From NCBI GenBank assembly GCA_009602735.1, contig WELA01010214.1, positions 712,495-776,494 on the forward strand: a stretch of 64,000 nucleotides of DNA, written 5' to 3'. The notes beneath the pieces were generated by a model, which was not told where the DNA came from, did not search any database, and was given only the letters and a program-made list of their open reading frames with translations. Source of the stretch: Mesotaenium endlicherianum. Lineage: Eukaryota > Streptophyta > Zygnematophyceae > Zygnematales > Mesotaeniaceae. Of this stretch, positions 1-12,931 are shown one piece after another. The position numbers and the translations under genes were made by a program. Each line of letters begins with the position of its first letter. Position 1 is the first letter of the stretch.

Positions 1-847
1 CCCACCCGCACCTGTGCCCGTTGGTCTCTATTTCGTCGCACTCTCCGTTTACCTACATACACGATGCGCAATCTTGTCCAATCTTGAGGCCATGGTTGCA
101 GGTGTCTGACGAGGTGAAAGAAGTTACAAGAAGTTGCAGAAAGAGCGCCCCTTGACACGACTCTGCCGCTGCCCGAGAGTGGCACTGCGCCAATACTACA
201 GGGATGCAGGGACACCTGCTGCACTCTCTCGTTGCACAAGGGCTGCGGCAAGAGTCCGGAGACACGTGTCGCGAGCATCGCCCTCGGCCGCACTGCAGTC
301 AGAACTCCCTTCGCCTTCTCATGCTCCACCTTGCCCCTCCCCATGCTACATCACTGCGTCCACTCGTTTTCTCTGTGCAGCCATTCCGGAACAAGGCTCG
401 CTACCTTCCTCTGCCAGCTACTGCAGAGGGAAGCTCCCGGACCTAAGGTGACCCCGCTTCTGGCTTTTGAGACGCGGAGCCCAAAGTCCCACGGGCTGTG
501 TCAGCTACAGCAGGCGGCTGGCCCGTTCCCTTTACACCCTAAGTGATCCAAATCGACCGCTGTCCAACAAAGGGACAGACGCCCACTGACTGCATCAGTG
601 AGTGAGCTAGCCCAGCTGCTCCCCCTGCTGCCTCTCGTAGGCTTTCCGCTCGATAAATGAATTGGGCGAAGGTTACACAACCAGCAGTTCAATGACTAGT
701 CCGCCCTCCCATGGCAGCGAGCTAGACCGCACGCACGCTGACAGAGTGCTGGCAGAAGGCCGCACACAAGGGAATCCTTGCAACCACAACCTCTCTAAGA
801 GCAACCCTCTCGTCCCCTCCCCCCTCTCCCCCCCGCCCCGCCCGCCC

Positions 848-1013
848 NNNNNNNNNNNNNNNNNNNNNNNNNNNNNNNNNNNNNNNNNNNNNNNNNNNNN
901 NNNNNNNNNNNNNNNNNNNNNNNNNNNNNNNNNNNNNNNNNNNNNNNNNNNNNNNNNNNNNNNNNNNNNNNNNNNNNNNNNNNNNNNNNNNNNNNNNNNN
1001 NNNNNNNNNNNNN
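848..1013. other. Assembly gap (166 N)
   Basis: A run of 166 N. It lies directly downstream of the last visible SufD exon on the minus strand and may hide further 3' exons of that gene. The flanks are short C-rich stretches (CCCGCCC), so the gap probably reflects a GC-rich segment that was hard to sequence. A single further N is at 61834. Confidence 0.99.
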
Positions 1014-1039
1014 CCCGCCCGCAGCCGCCCCCTGCCTAC

Positions 1040-1684
1040 CTGTGCGACGGCGGTGGTCCTGATGTGGAAGGCGTCGCGCGCCTGCTGCTGCAGGTAGCTG
1101 TGCACCACGCGCGCCCTCTTGGCCACCACAAACTCCGCCACGCTGTTCACGAAGCAGCCCCCGCCCCCCAGGTACTCCTCCACCACCTGCACCTCCGCGC
1201 CCTCCCCCGCCACCACCAGCAGCCGGGGGCTCGACACGCGCGCGCTGCCCGCCTGGGCGCTCCCCGTGGAGTAGTACAGCACGTGGACGGGGGCCTCCAG
1301 CTTCACACCAGCTGGCACCGCCACCACCCCCACATCTGCCGCGCCCACGCCGTTGAGGGCTGCAAAGAGGTCGAGCTGCGCGGTGAGCCTGCAGAAGGAC
1401 AGGACGGGACAGGAAAGGGCATGCGATGCAAGCGCGACGCAAAACCCCCCAGAGCCCATGAGACTCGCCTCGCCTCGCCTGACCTTACACGACCCACCTC
1501 AGGCTTTTCTCGCCTGCAGCCTGTTGCTAAACCCTGATGAGCGCTCAGAGCGAGCTTCTCAATGCCGCGATCAACCCTGCCTGCGTGCGTGCCACGCTGC
1601 ACGCCAACCATGCTCGGAGTTGGCCCTTGACAGCGGCATTCGCTCAGTAGCAGGCATACCCCTTCCCAGTGCCGCTAAGAGAGA

Positions 1685-1756
<72 letters not shown>

Positions 1757-2853
1757 TGAATGTGATCCAAGAGAAAAACAAGCACTCACAGATGCATTGC
1801 CCTGATGCCACAGCACTTGCCCAACAGTGGGACAAGTGAAATGCAGATGGACCCCTCTGTGTTCTGTGTAACGTGTCATTCCCCTGGCTCGCCGCAACCT
1901 TATGCCTGGACCTGCCTGAAATCAGCATTAGGTTCTTCTTTTTTGCAGCATGGCGTGAGGAGTGCAAAGAGTTTAAGTACCCCGGCAGGATTCGGCCACA
2001 AAATCCAGGGGGGGTTTGGGGGGGGCGGGATGTGGAACAAAGTGAAAGTGAGCATCTTGTGACGGGGTGAGGAGAGTGGACGGGCAATATCGACTTACTT
2101 TCCGGTAGGGGCACCCAGATGTGGCGCTACGTGTTGGCTGACTTCCTCCCCGCTCAGAGTTCTTATGCTCCCGACTACGACACTCCCGGGAAGGTCTTGC
2201 ACCGCAGACAGTTCGGGGACATATATGCCGTCGACAAATACTAGCCTGCACGCATCGGCTTCAGGCAAGCTGTGCTTCGCCAGATGAGTAGCTGCATCCT
2301 CTACCACCCCCTTCTCCAGAGCAGGTGCCACCTCGAGGCTCGTGGCGCGGAGTGCTTTCAAGTCAGTGAACCGGTACTCCTCGACTCTCGTCGTGGGCCA
2401 CTTCTTGCTGAGAGCCACGTCAGCCGCTTCATCCCTCAGTTTCTGCAGGGCCTCCTGTCCGTTCTTGCCGCTGACCCTTTCAGCCCCGTCTTGCAGCTTC
2501 TCTGCTAGCTCAAGCACAAACAAATCCGGACCTATCCCTGCTAGCGAAGCGGCAGCATTTTGGGTCGCTTGATCTCTGAGAGCACCTGCTAGAGCTGCTA
2601 TTGGAGTCACAGAATTGGAACCTGTCGAATACTGGGAACTCGTCAGCCGCAACTTCTGAGGAAAGAGGTTCTCACGAAAGCCAAAAGCTGATGAAGAATG
2701 CCAATGAAGGGAACTCGAGTTTAATTTACTAGGTGCAAGACGAGCTTGATGGGTCGCTGTCCTGCATGAGCTTCTTCGGCTTGCATTTGGACTGAGCAGA
2801 AGGGAAGTGCTGACCTGGCACGGGCACCTCAACAAGGTGGTGCCAGTAGCCAT
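1040..2853 (-). CDS. SUFD: SufD, plastid Fe-S cluster assembly scaffold protein (5' part)
   Basis: SufD is a subunit of the plastid SufBCD scaffold that builds Fe-S clusters. Two exons are visible: 2099-2853, ending at a GTAAGT donor, and 1040-1388, which starts after a CTGCAG acceptor and ends at CAG|GTAGGC; the joined frame is open (368 codons). The first ~70 residues are rich in Ser, Arg, Ala and Thr with almost no acidic residues, as in a chloroplast transit peptide. Family signatures are WPTTRVEEYRFTDL in exon 1 and the exon 2 stretch with LFAALNGVGA followed by the beta-helix core (HVLYYSTG, FVNSVAEFVV). Arabidopsis SufD is also called ABCI7/NAP6. The C-terminal exons are not visible: they lie in the gap at 848-1013 or beyond the left edge, and I see no convincing continuation in 1-847. 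The family call is strong; the 3' end is missing. Confidence 0.9.
1688..1756. repeat. (GT)n-(GA)n microsatellite
   Basis: About 25 GT units followed by about nine GA units, within the first SufD intron. The reading frames across it encode only Cys-Val or Thr-His runs and are not genes. Confidence 0.95.
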
Positions 2854-3660
2854 GGTCGGGACGAAGAAGAGCTTTTAAGCGTATCTAGGGCAAATGTAAT
2901 CCGGTTTGCTTTGAGGTAATGCTTGGGGGTCAATCAATCAATGAGGTCTTTCGAGGTATATACTCTCTTGCACGAAAATTGCAGTGGGCACATGCCAAGC
3001 ACAAGCAGAGCTAAGTGAAGGTTCCCCAACACTCAGATCACAGTGAACCCTTGGAAGCACATAGAAGTTTTTTTGGAAGTCGGCGAAAACTAGCTGCATC
3101 CGCATGAAGCCCAATGAAGCCAGTCGCGAGCAGACATGTCAGCATGTGCCTAATCGCCCATACTTGCTGAGGCACAGATTTGCCTGATTCTGCCCAGGAC
3201 CCCTTGAGCCATTCGGTTTCTAGTTCGTGCTACTTCACGCTCTTGCCAATTTCTTCAGCAAGTGCTGCATCGACGTTTGGACCCCAATTGACTTGAAGGT
3301 CTGAGATCCACTAGGATTCAACTACGTTCAACTGTGATCAAAGTGGACTAGCACCAATCAGCACCAATCAGCACCGATTAGCACTGTGCAGCTCTGTGCA
3401 ACATGCATGACTCGAGATGCACTGCTCTCCACCACTCTGACCGAGATGTCACATGATAACAGGCCATGGAAGATTGAGGAGGTAGAGAGTGCAAGTTAGG
3501 GACGTTCTCAGCATGCTTGAACCAAGTGGTGCTATTGGTAGGGGACATTGCTGCAGTTAGTGGTGCTTTTGGCGAGTGCTTAATAAGCGCAGAGCTGCTA
3601 CATACAACCTCACGACTGCCTATTGTCTTAATTTTTCTTCAGTTTGGCTGCATAGCCGGC
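2854..3660. promoter_or_regulatory. Divergent intergenic region between SufD and the DnaJ-X gene
   Basis: Some 800 bases separate the start codons of two divergent genes, so both promoters should lie here. At 3350-3383 there are three head-to-tail 10-base units of AGCACCAATC type (the third is AGCACCGATT), giving two perfect CCAAT boxes one helical turn apart, followed by a partial fourth unit. Just before the DnaJ start, TTTTTCTTCAG ending at 3640 looks like a splice acceptor, which implies an intron in that gene's 5' leader. No clear TATA box was identified. Promoter function is inferred from position and the CCAAT units. Confidence 0.5.
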
Positions 3661-6600
3661 ATGGAAGAAAACAACAGTGATACTCAGTTAGCCGTTCAGA
3701 AGAAAGGCAAGGGATTTTTCCAGAGGCAACCAAAGAACGCAGCAGAGGGCCTCGTGAGAGGCCTCACTTCAGTAGGAGTGGGAGTCTTTGCAGGCGTGGC
3801 AGGAGTTGTTGCTTCTCCATTGATAGGTGCACAGACAGATGGCGGCGTTGGCTTTGCCAAGGGAGCGGCAAAAGGGCTCGCCAACTTGGTGCTACTTCCA
3901 GCAGCTGGTGTGATACTTGGAACAATGCAGATAGGTCAAGGCATCATCAATACTCCGGAATCTGTAAGTTATCTCCGAGCATGCATGATCACGCACAAGT
4001 GGGCTACCACCCCCGTTCTTCCCAACTTGAAGATGTGTTTCCTTGCAACAGCGCAGCAGCACATTGCCCTATACTTTGCCAATGTGATCCACGTCCTTAG
4101 CCATGTGAAAAATCTGGAGCAAGTATGACTGAACAGACCGTGAAGGGGCTTTTGAGAACGTTGCGGACAGCTGCAAAACTTGTCAAGGGGATGACCTGCT
4201 GATTGGTTGTGCTTATAACTTCATGAAGCCATGAATATACTTGCCATGAGCCATACATTGAGTCTTCTTTCTATCGATTGGTGGGTTGTAGGTCAGATCC
4301 ATCCTACAAGATGGGCCGGAGGAGCAAGGGAAAGCCACACAAGACCTCAACCCTGAAGACAAGGGAGCCATAGTGAAGGATGAACACCTCTACACAGAGG
4401 CTCGCAAGCGTGTGATGGATGCAGCTTTGCTGCAAATGAAGGATTCTGGCAGCGTCAAATCGCATTCCTCCGGAAAGTCGACCTCAGACAAGAGTTTGAA
4501 CAAAGGAGAGGGTAGTGCCCAGGGTGCTGGAGCTTCTGCATCAGGCCCAGAGGAGCCTGTCGCCCCATCCGACAAGTTCCACAAGGAGACGGAGTTTTAC
4601 GACGTTCTGGGAGTCTCTCCCGATGCCCCTGCGGCGGAGATCAAGAAGGCGTACTACAAAGTAACTTCGAACTCCTCCTCCACCACTTTTACATGCCCCC
4701 CCCCCCATTTCCCGCTCTGCATCCGGTGATATCACAGACTTTTGGTTGCATATCAAGGTCACCACGTGCCAAGAGAGAGTCGTCAGTGCGATGAATGTCT
4801 GCGAGCAATTCATCAAGCCTGTCTGCAGGCTCTCATTTGCCAGCAGTGATGAGTGGGGCGCTAGTGTCTGGCGTGTCACGGTAGCTTTCTGCTGGATGCG
4901 GCCTCCTGATTGCTGTTGTGCCTTCTCCTGGACAGCTGGCGAGGGAGCTCCACCCCGACAAGAACCAAGGCGATGAGAGCGCGGGGCAGAAGTTTCAGGA
5001 GCTGGGGGAGGCCTACCAGACGCTGATGGACCCGGAGCAGAGGCAGGCGTACGACCGGCATGGGCGCGCCGCCCTGGAGTCCACCTTCATGGACCCCGGC
5101 GAGTTCTACTCCATGGCCTTCGGTGTCGACAGCTTCAAGCACATGGTATGCGCTGACGGAGCGCTGTAGGCTGCTCTGAATTTTCTGTATTTGATTGGAG
5201 TGTGTTTTTAGCTTCTGTTTGAAGAGCTGGAAGGCTGGGCGTGGGCCTGGCTGACCACGTGGGAGGCGCTGCATGGTGACAGGTGGGCGAGTTGACGGTG
5301 GCGTTCACAGCAGGAGAGGATGTCACAGATGATGAAGTGAATCGGTTTCAGGCCAGTAGGGAGCAAGAGCTCGCTAAGCTTCTCAAGACCAGGTGGCGCA
5401 AACTCGCCTTTTTTTCTTGGCCCCCCCCCTTCTTCCAGAGGATCGCATTGACGTCCTCTGCCCTCCCGTAACTCTACACATATCCTCTTTCTGTGCTCAT
5501 TGCTTATTCCTACGTTTCAAAAAGTAAGTGGTGACATCATCTGCCAACGAGTTGCCGGGCCCCACCCACTGCATGCAGAGGGACGGTATGGAGTGTACAG
5601 CTGGATCTTGGTATGATCTGGAGACAATTTGTGTCCTCGGCTGATGCTTTGTGCGCGGCCCCATGATGCACCGCGCTTGCTGTGCTCCAGATTGGACGAC
5701 TGGGTGTGGGGTAGCAAGGAGAAGTTTGTGGAGGGGGCACTGGCTGAGATGGAGGAGCTGAGGCAACAGAACTTCGGCCGCCAGATGCTCCGATGCATCG
5801 GGTCCGCCTCTCCCTCCCGCCCTCACCCCCTCCCTCAATTCCCACCCTCGCACATGCCTACTTGGCGTTAGCACTTCACTACCGCATGCAGCAGTTTGTT
5901 AGCCCACAGCTGGCCTATGATTGAAGAGCAGCGTACGCAGCCGAACAGCTGATATGTAGCACTCGCTTCTAGTCCTAAAGGTAGTAAGCGCTGGCGAATG
6001 CATGTGAATCTTGATGCGACATTTACGCTATTAGCAAGACTAGGTGCCATTTGGGCGTACGTGTCTCTACACTCTGTGGCTCTAGAGGTTCTAGTGTGCA
6101 ACGCGTCTCACGGAAGAGGGGGGTGTGGGGCAAGGGGGAGCAGGTATGTGTACTTCCACAAGGCGCAGGTGCTGCTGGGGCTGCACCACACCGTGACCAG
6201 CATACCCGGCTATCTGCTGGCGCTGCACCAGCAGGGCCATGCTTTCTCCACCAAGTACAGGGCTGTCTCTGCTGTTTACAAGTAAGTTCGTATCACGCGC
6301 GAAGTCAAGAAAGGTGGAGTTGCATTGAAATAGCGATTCCAATATGCGTGCGCCTGCACGTCTAGCTATCCCTGTCTGTGGCCACGACTTTCCCCTGAGT
6401 GCTCTCTCAGATGTTGAACATATATATGGTCCTGCTGCGGGCTATAGTCTCGAGTGACTCATGCGGTACCCAACACTTGTCTTACACAGAATCCAAGATC
6501 TGAAGAAGAAAACAGAAGCTGGAGGCGAGGATGGGGAGGGAGAAATGCCGACTGAAAGCCTGCCAGTTTTTCTCGACTCTGTTTGGCTGGTAAATATTCT

Positions 6601-6949
6601 TTGAAATTCTTATCTGGCTGCGGCATGTCCTCCTCATTTTTCTGCATAAACTCATGCAGTTTGGCAACATGCATGTAAACTTCGTACCCCTTGCATTCTG
6701 TAATTTTTCTGGGTGGGGCAACGCAAGTTATGCAATAAGAGTAATCCTTATTCTGCACGCCGTGTTGCTGCCCATTAAAGTTTGGCATGCTCCCTTACGT
6801 GTGCTGTGCAGATTAGCGTGCTCGACATAGAGAGCACTCTTCGGCATGTGGTGGAACTCGTCGTCATGGACAAGACCATCATTAAAGGTGACCGCGAGAA
6901 GAGAGCTCGAGGTATCATGAAGCTTGGGAAAGTGTTCAGCCAAGCTTAA
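3661..6949 (+). CDS. DnaJ-X family J-domain co-chaperone, eight exons
   Basis: Exons 3661-3963, 4292-4660, 4936-5145, 5283-5392, 5691-5801, 6144-6281, 6490-6589 and 6812-6949 join in frame to 492 aa with GT-AG introns. Residues ~25-102 form a Gly/Ala/Val-rich stretch (GLTSVGVGVFAGVAG ... GIINTPES) resembling the VPS13-type C-terminal module, which may bind membrane. A charged Ser/Lys-rich linker follows. The J domain spans ~200-265, with its HPD tripeptide at ~230-232 at the start of exon 3, the site that stimulates Hsp70 ATPase. The rest, with the IGYVYFHKAQ segment at the exon 5/6 join, matches the DnaJ-X domain of plant DnaJ10-type and fungal Caj1-type proteins. There is no Gly/Phe or CxxCxGxG zinc region, so it is not a class A or B DnaJ. 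The start at 3661 follows a likely 5' UTR intron, and AATAAAC near 6974 is a candidate polyadenylation signal. Its specific clients are unknown. Confidence 0.9.
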
Positions 6950-8987
6950 ATAGGTGCAAGTTTATATGCTTGTAATAAACGCCAATATTGATATTTAATA
7001 TTTAATATGTTGGTTGATACTCAGGGTACTGCCAAGTGTACTGCTTACTAGAGCTATCTCACACTAGCTGAAACCCACCTAGGCAGGCTGCTTTGTACTA
7101 ACACCAGATATCATAATCGTCTCATGTCCTGGGCTTTTAGCCATTGCAAATGAGCCAGTGTGACTTCATGAATCTAATACGGAGTAGTGTGCGTATACCA
7201 TTCCAAGGACTAACTCAATTAGAGGCCGTAAGAAAGATAGACTATACATTGTAGGAACAATTCCAATAAAAGGAAGACTTTATCGTATAGTTGCTGGTGT
7301 TGCTTGACATCAAAATCACAAGAATGCTTGGCACAGCGCAATCAAACTACGACAAACTTCACAGAGTACTTCGGATTGCTTACATAAAGAGTTGAAATGA
7401 TTCACAGGTGGCATGAAAACACTCCGAGGGGTGTGGCAGTTCCAATCCATTAGCTGCGTAGTCTACTGCAAGACCTGTCTGACTGAGGCCTTCATAACCT
7501 GAGACAAAATCCAGTACAAGCTGACCATGAACGTGACGATATCTCCTGCACATACACAAAGAGCCCATGGATGAAGCCCCTTCTTTGCATTTCCTCACAA
7601 GTGAAACCTCTCTTGAAGTAAAGAAGGAAGCGCCTTCAGTCATACTAATGCAGGATGTGTACGTCCACCTGACTGTTGGATAGCTGGAAGGGTTTGGCTC
7701 TTGTTCTTCAGAGGCAGTCGCATATTACAAATGGGCTAGTTCAGAAGGCGGAGTAATGTAAAGAAGAGCTCTAACTTGTATGAGTGGTAAGTGTAATCTC
7801 TACCATAGATCCTTAATAATGGAAGCAGCCACAAGCGTAAGACCGGAGACACGGACCACATAGGCATACCCCTTAGTAAGAAATTGCAGCTGGTGAGCAG
7901 GTTGGACTCGTACTGACTCATCTAACTGTGGGAGATGCTGCAGCAAAGGGGAAAGCAAAGTTTCATAATAATACTTGAATAATGACCAGGAGGCAAGCAA
8001 ACCAGGTCAAGGACTGGATCTGGTGCAAAGCAATTCGACTTTGATATAAGCTTCCAGCCCGGTCTATGATTGGTTCACTCCGTTTCCAGAGTAAACAGTT
8101 GCGTTGTTTTTGTAGTGAAGAAAAGAGGAGCTGGATGACAAAAAGAGGTGCAAAGCATGTACTTTCATTATAAATTACCACCTCACACCAGAACATCAAT
8201 TTGGCCCCAATGTGGTTTCCGCAAGAACCTCCTATTGGTAAAGTTGTCAAGTTGGCTTACAACCAAATCTGGAAAGAGAGAGTATATATCTAGACTGGGC
8301 CGCAGCATCGTGATGCAGGACGGGTGTATGTGTTAAAGTGGCACTACCAGCTATTTGCGCTTGCATGCATCGAAGGTTGATTCAAGTCTAGTCATATATA
8401 TAGCAGCATCATGACAAGGAGATGCATCAAAGGCCTCCAACAACAAGCGGCTGCACGGGACAGCTGCTTCTACTCCATTCTACATGAAGAATAAAGAGAC
8501 CGTCTGATGAGTGAAATTGAAGCGATGAACTGATTTACGCAAGAGACCAGGATGTCTCGAATACAGGAAGCATATAACCGGGAAGGCGTATACGTCCGAG
8601 GAGATATTTCGTGGCGCTTTGAAATAGACTAGCCTTCTGTATAACAATGACGCCACCGGTGTGTTGAGAATGTCGCTAAGGCTATAATTTCCGTGTACAA
8701 GGGAGAGAACACTCAGTTTCAACGTGGTCACAAAATGGACCCTGAAAATTCCACAAGAACGCTCTGAAGAAGGCCAGACAAATGCAACATCAACAGAAAG
8801 TGTAAATTCTGAAATTGAGCATACGTCTAGCTCACCCTGCTGTAGAAGAAACTTCTTGACCGAGCAAACCCTTGTAGCCTCCTATGCCAAAATTTAACGG
8901 CCACTGTGTTGATCCTCACCTCCAGTCGATCAGCCTTGGCAGTAGGCAATAAGCAGCAAAAGCTGTTTTCCTTATGTAGTCTCCAGG
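6950..8987. other. Intergenic region, no gene recognised
   Basis: About 2 kb between the DnaJ-X stop and the RST1-like start. It is more AT-rich than the next gene. Several 60-95 codon minus-strand frames (7380-7643, 7800-8000, 7963-8250, 8480-8731) show no family signature, do not join through convincing splice sites and have no codon pattern like the neighbours. I see no repeat or RNA gene. The last few hundred bases should include the RST1-like promoter. Confidence 0.6.
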
Positions 8988-11900
8988 ATGGCAGCATCTT
9001 ATGCATTGCTGCAGGAGAGGTTAGATGTCGCTCATGCCTCCTTACAGAGGCTCACAGTGCGGGCCATCTTTGATCGCCTCCAGTCTTCCCAAGAAGGTGT
9101 TCACACCAGTGGAGGGCACGCTGTGCTCATCCAGTGCTTGACGCATGCAAGTGTGGCCGTTGTGGACCAAGCTGTGCTTGACTTGTGTCAGCTTGTTCAG
9201 CGACAAGTGTATGGCCTCAAAGAAGGTGCGTCAAGAGCTTCTCTTATATCAAACATGCTTCATGTAAAAGCTTCTCTCTGTCACTGCATCAGACAGCAAC
9301 CACGTCAAATGTGTGGAACAGGCAGGCCGGTAGAGCTTGCTTGAAAATATTTATTGAAAATTTTGGGCAATTTTTGGGGGAGCTGGTAAGCTAGACCTCA
9401 TAAGAATTAGAGCACGCATTAACTGATATGTAAGAGCAACGACGAGTTCCAAAGGCATAGCCTCTGCGGCAAGGCTGGCCAATATAAGACCTGGCTCCTA
9501 TTAAGCCATGGCTTCTTCCTCCGGCCATGGCCTCCGGCTGTGAGCTCGGCCTTCAACCATTGGCTTTATCGCTGCACTCCCTTGTCACTTGACATCTTCG
9601 TCGATTGTTCTTAAGTTGCATGCTCCCACCCATTTGGCCCTTGACTCACAAATCAGGGGCAACTTGTGGCTTGTGGTTGATTTTGGCGGACACAACAGCT
9701 CTGACAGACCTCCTGGCCGCGCTCGCTGCCGTCGGATCGGAGGCGGTGCCTTCCATCTGCAGCAGCATAGGCTCCCTCTGCAGGCTGCACCTATCCCAAA
9801 CGTGGCAAGCCCATGCAGCTGCCACTGGCACGGGCGGCACCGAAAGCGGCCGTGGGGAGCTCTGGAGGACGGAGTGGCAGAGGCTGGGCGGTGTGCACCC
9901 GCTGCTGAGGGTGAGGCCGGACCCTCTGTCCGTCCCGTGCCTCTGCTTTCTGGCTTTTTGTCGTGCCGTGTTGCACTTGACGAACAATTTCCTCTTTTGA
10001 CGCGGAAATATATTTGTGTTATACCTGGTCTCGCAATCCGAGGAGGGCCCGTGGAGACAAGACTTTGAGCATCACGCAGGCTTGGCTTGTCCAACGCTCA
10101 AAGCCACCGGTAGTCCGGCAACTTCTGATGGGTGAGGCGGGAGGAGGGGGCGGGTGGCATTGGGCAGGCGGCCCAGCTGCGCCCGGAGGCCCACTCGGAC
10201 GTCCTCCAGCAGCTGATGGTGCTGCTGATCGGAGCACCCCCGGAGTGCCAGGTGGCGGCATGGCACTCCGTCCAGGCGTCGGTGAGCGGAGCCCTTCTGG
10301 AGCCCGGCCCGGAAGCTGGCGGGGGAGAGCAGCAGCAGCAGCGCTTCCAGAGGGCTCTGCACACGTGCATTCTGCGGGCGGCGTGCGCTGCTGCCAGCGC
10401 CCCCCGGCTGAGGACGCCCGTCGTGGAGGTCTTGGTCTCGCACCTGCGCTGGTACCTCCTCGCCACGCCCCAGGTGAGTGCTCCGTTCCTTTCCTTTGTC
10501 TCGATTGCGTCGCGTGCGGTACTCACACTGCCTCCCTTTCTTGGGTGGCACAAGTCCCTAGGAATGAGCCTTGAATTGTTGCAATATTTGATCACTAGGA
10601 GAAGAGGGTAAATTTTACGCACGTGCTTTTTTTCTTTTTTCTTTTTGGTAATTGCTACTACTTTAGTTGCCACATAACATTGTAGTTACGCTGTCAAAAA
10701 AAATGTCAGTGATTGTGCCACCGCGGGAATCTCAGTCTCGCCGTCAGCTTCTGCTCGAGGCAGCTCGGCTGGCGTTCGGTCCCTTTGCCGGTTCAGCTGA
10801 GAAGCGGGCATGGGCGGCGGCGGGGGCGCAGGAGCATGCAAGAGTCGGAGAGGCGGCGGAGGAGCTCGTCGATGCCCTGGCCGCCACCTGGCGCACGGAT
10901 GCTGACCTGGACGCGCAGGCAAGCGAGGAGCTGGCGGGGCGGCTGCTGGAGGCGCTGGTGGCGCTCAGCGAGGAACTCCACCTGTCGCACTCCCCCATGC
11001 TGCCTGCGCTCGCGTGCCTGCTCAAGCTTGTGCACACCTGTCAGAGCGCAGGCCCGCGGCTGCTGCTGTGTTGTTGTGCTGGCAGCAGCAGCAGCATCGT
11101 GGGGCGGCTGGCGGTGCTGGCGGGCGGGGCCAGCAGGGAGGCGGAGCAGCGCCTGCTCCTGCAGCTGCTTCTCTGCGCACTCCAGCAAGGTAATATATCC
11201 TCTGGTTCTCCCTCTCTCCCTTGCTCTCTCCCTCTCTTTCTTGCATGTACACACACACGTACACACACATACGGCCTGCGTACGTATACACACAAACACA
11301 AAGAGAGACCGTGTGTGTTGCAGGGACGCACATAGACTCACTCGTGCACTCACTGACTCCCGCAAAACATGCTCTCCAGCTCAACTGCTCACTCGCTAGT
11401 ATGTATCGCTCAACTGCAACCCACAAACGCCCGCACATTCACTCCCTCAGTGGCACAAGCTGCACTACTGCCAACGCCCTTCTTTCCCTCCTCTTCCCCA
11501 GAACCCGTCAGCTCTGACACGGAACATGCATGAGAACGCCAGTAATGTGCCCGACACCTTCTGCTTCTTCCTCTTATTTACACGCCAACATACACAAGAA
11601 TACCTGCCAGGCGGGATCCCCTCACATGTGTCACAAGAGGGGGGGCAAGGGGGGCCAGGGGGGCCAGAAGCAACAGGCACCAAGGGAGGAGGAGGAGGAG
11701 GAGGAGCGGAGACAGCGGCAGCGGCGGCCATGGTGCTGTTCCCGTGCCTGCACCTCATGGTGGCATCCTCCCCCCGCGTCCGCGCCTTTGCCGCCGATGT
11801 GCTCCGTCAGGTCGAGCTCATCACTCTCACGCGGGGGGCCGCGCCTGCACCCGGCAGCAGCAGCAGCGAGGCCCACTCCCTGGACATCGCAGGAGCCACA

Positions 11901-12884
11901 GGGACACAGACAAGGCCGGGAACAGGGCCTGCCAGAGGGCCTCAGCTCTTCACGCTAGAGGCGCTGGTGGCTTCGCTGTGGGCTGACAAGGAGCTGCATG
12001 CCTCTGGAGGAGGAGGAGGAGAAGGCACGGGAGACAGGCCGGGCGGGCGTGGGAAAGCCAGGGGGAGGGGAACAGAGGCGTGGCTGAGAGGAGCGCGTGC
12101 GCTTCTGGAGGGGCGGCACAGGGAGGCCGCCCGGAGGCTGGGCCGCCCCAGTGCGAGCAGCGACCTCGGGACAGGTGGCAGTCGCGCAGCCCACTCCTGC
12201 TGCTGCTGCTGCTGCTGCTGCTCCTGCTGGTGGTACTCCTGCTACTGCTGGCCTGAATGGGCTTGTGCACGCGCAATTGCTCTGCCGCTGCATGTGAGAC
12301 GCAAACGGACTGACAGCTGTAAGACCCCCCCCCCCCCCCTTTCTGTTTCTTCTCTTCCCTCTACTGCTACAGCGGCGATTGTGCCACTTGGCATTGTAAT
12401 GGCGGCTGTGGCCATTCATCCGAGGGCGGGGGTGCGCGTGGCCGCGGCAGAAGCGCTGGCAGCCATGGCCAGAGCTGAGAGCTCCTGGGGCGTTTCCATT
12501 CTGCCTGTCCTGCTCTTCTGCCTCAAGCAGGCCGGCCACCTGGCAGAGCCAGATAGGACAGCTGTCCAGGTGGCGCTCCTGCGGGCCCTTCCGTCGTGCG
12601 GGGCCCACGTGGTGACGGTGGGCATGGTCCTGCAGACGCTGCAGCCCATGCTGACAAACACCTCGCTGGGGTGAGCTGCTCTGCTCTGCTCTGCACTACT
12701 GCCCCTGCTCCACCTCCTCCTCCCGCTGCTCCGGCTGCCCCTGCTGCTGCTGCTGCTGCTCTCTGCTGCTGCAGCTCAGCTTCTCGGGGTCACTGGCTGT
12801 GCTCCTCCATCTCTTATGTCACGTGCCTGCTGCTAGGCAGAGAGGGAGGGCCAGAGGGCCTACTGGACTGAGAGGGAGGGAGGG

Positions 12885-12931
<47 letters not shown>

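Noticed and set aside
7380-8731. Several minus-strand frames that might form a small multi-exon gene divergent from the RST1-like gene
   Set aside because: No family signature, no consistent splice pairing and codon composition like random AT-rich sequence.
11041-11438. Minus-strand Cys/Val-rich frames near the CA repeats
   Set aside because: Created by dinucleotide repeats in an RST1 intron.
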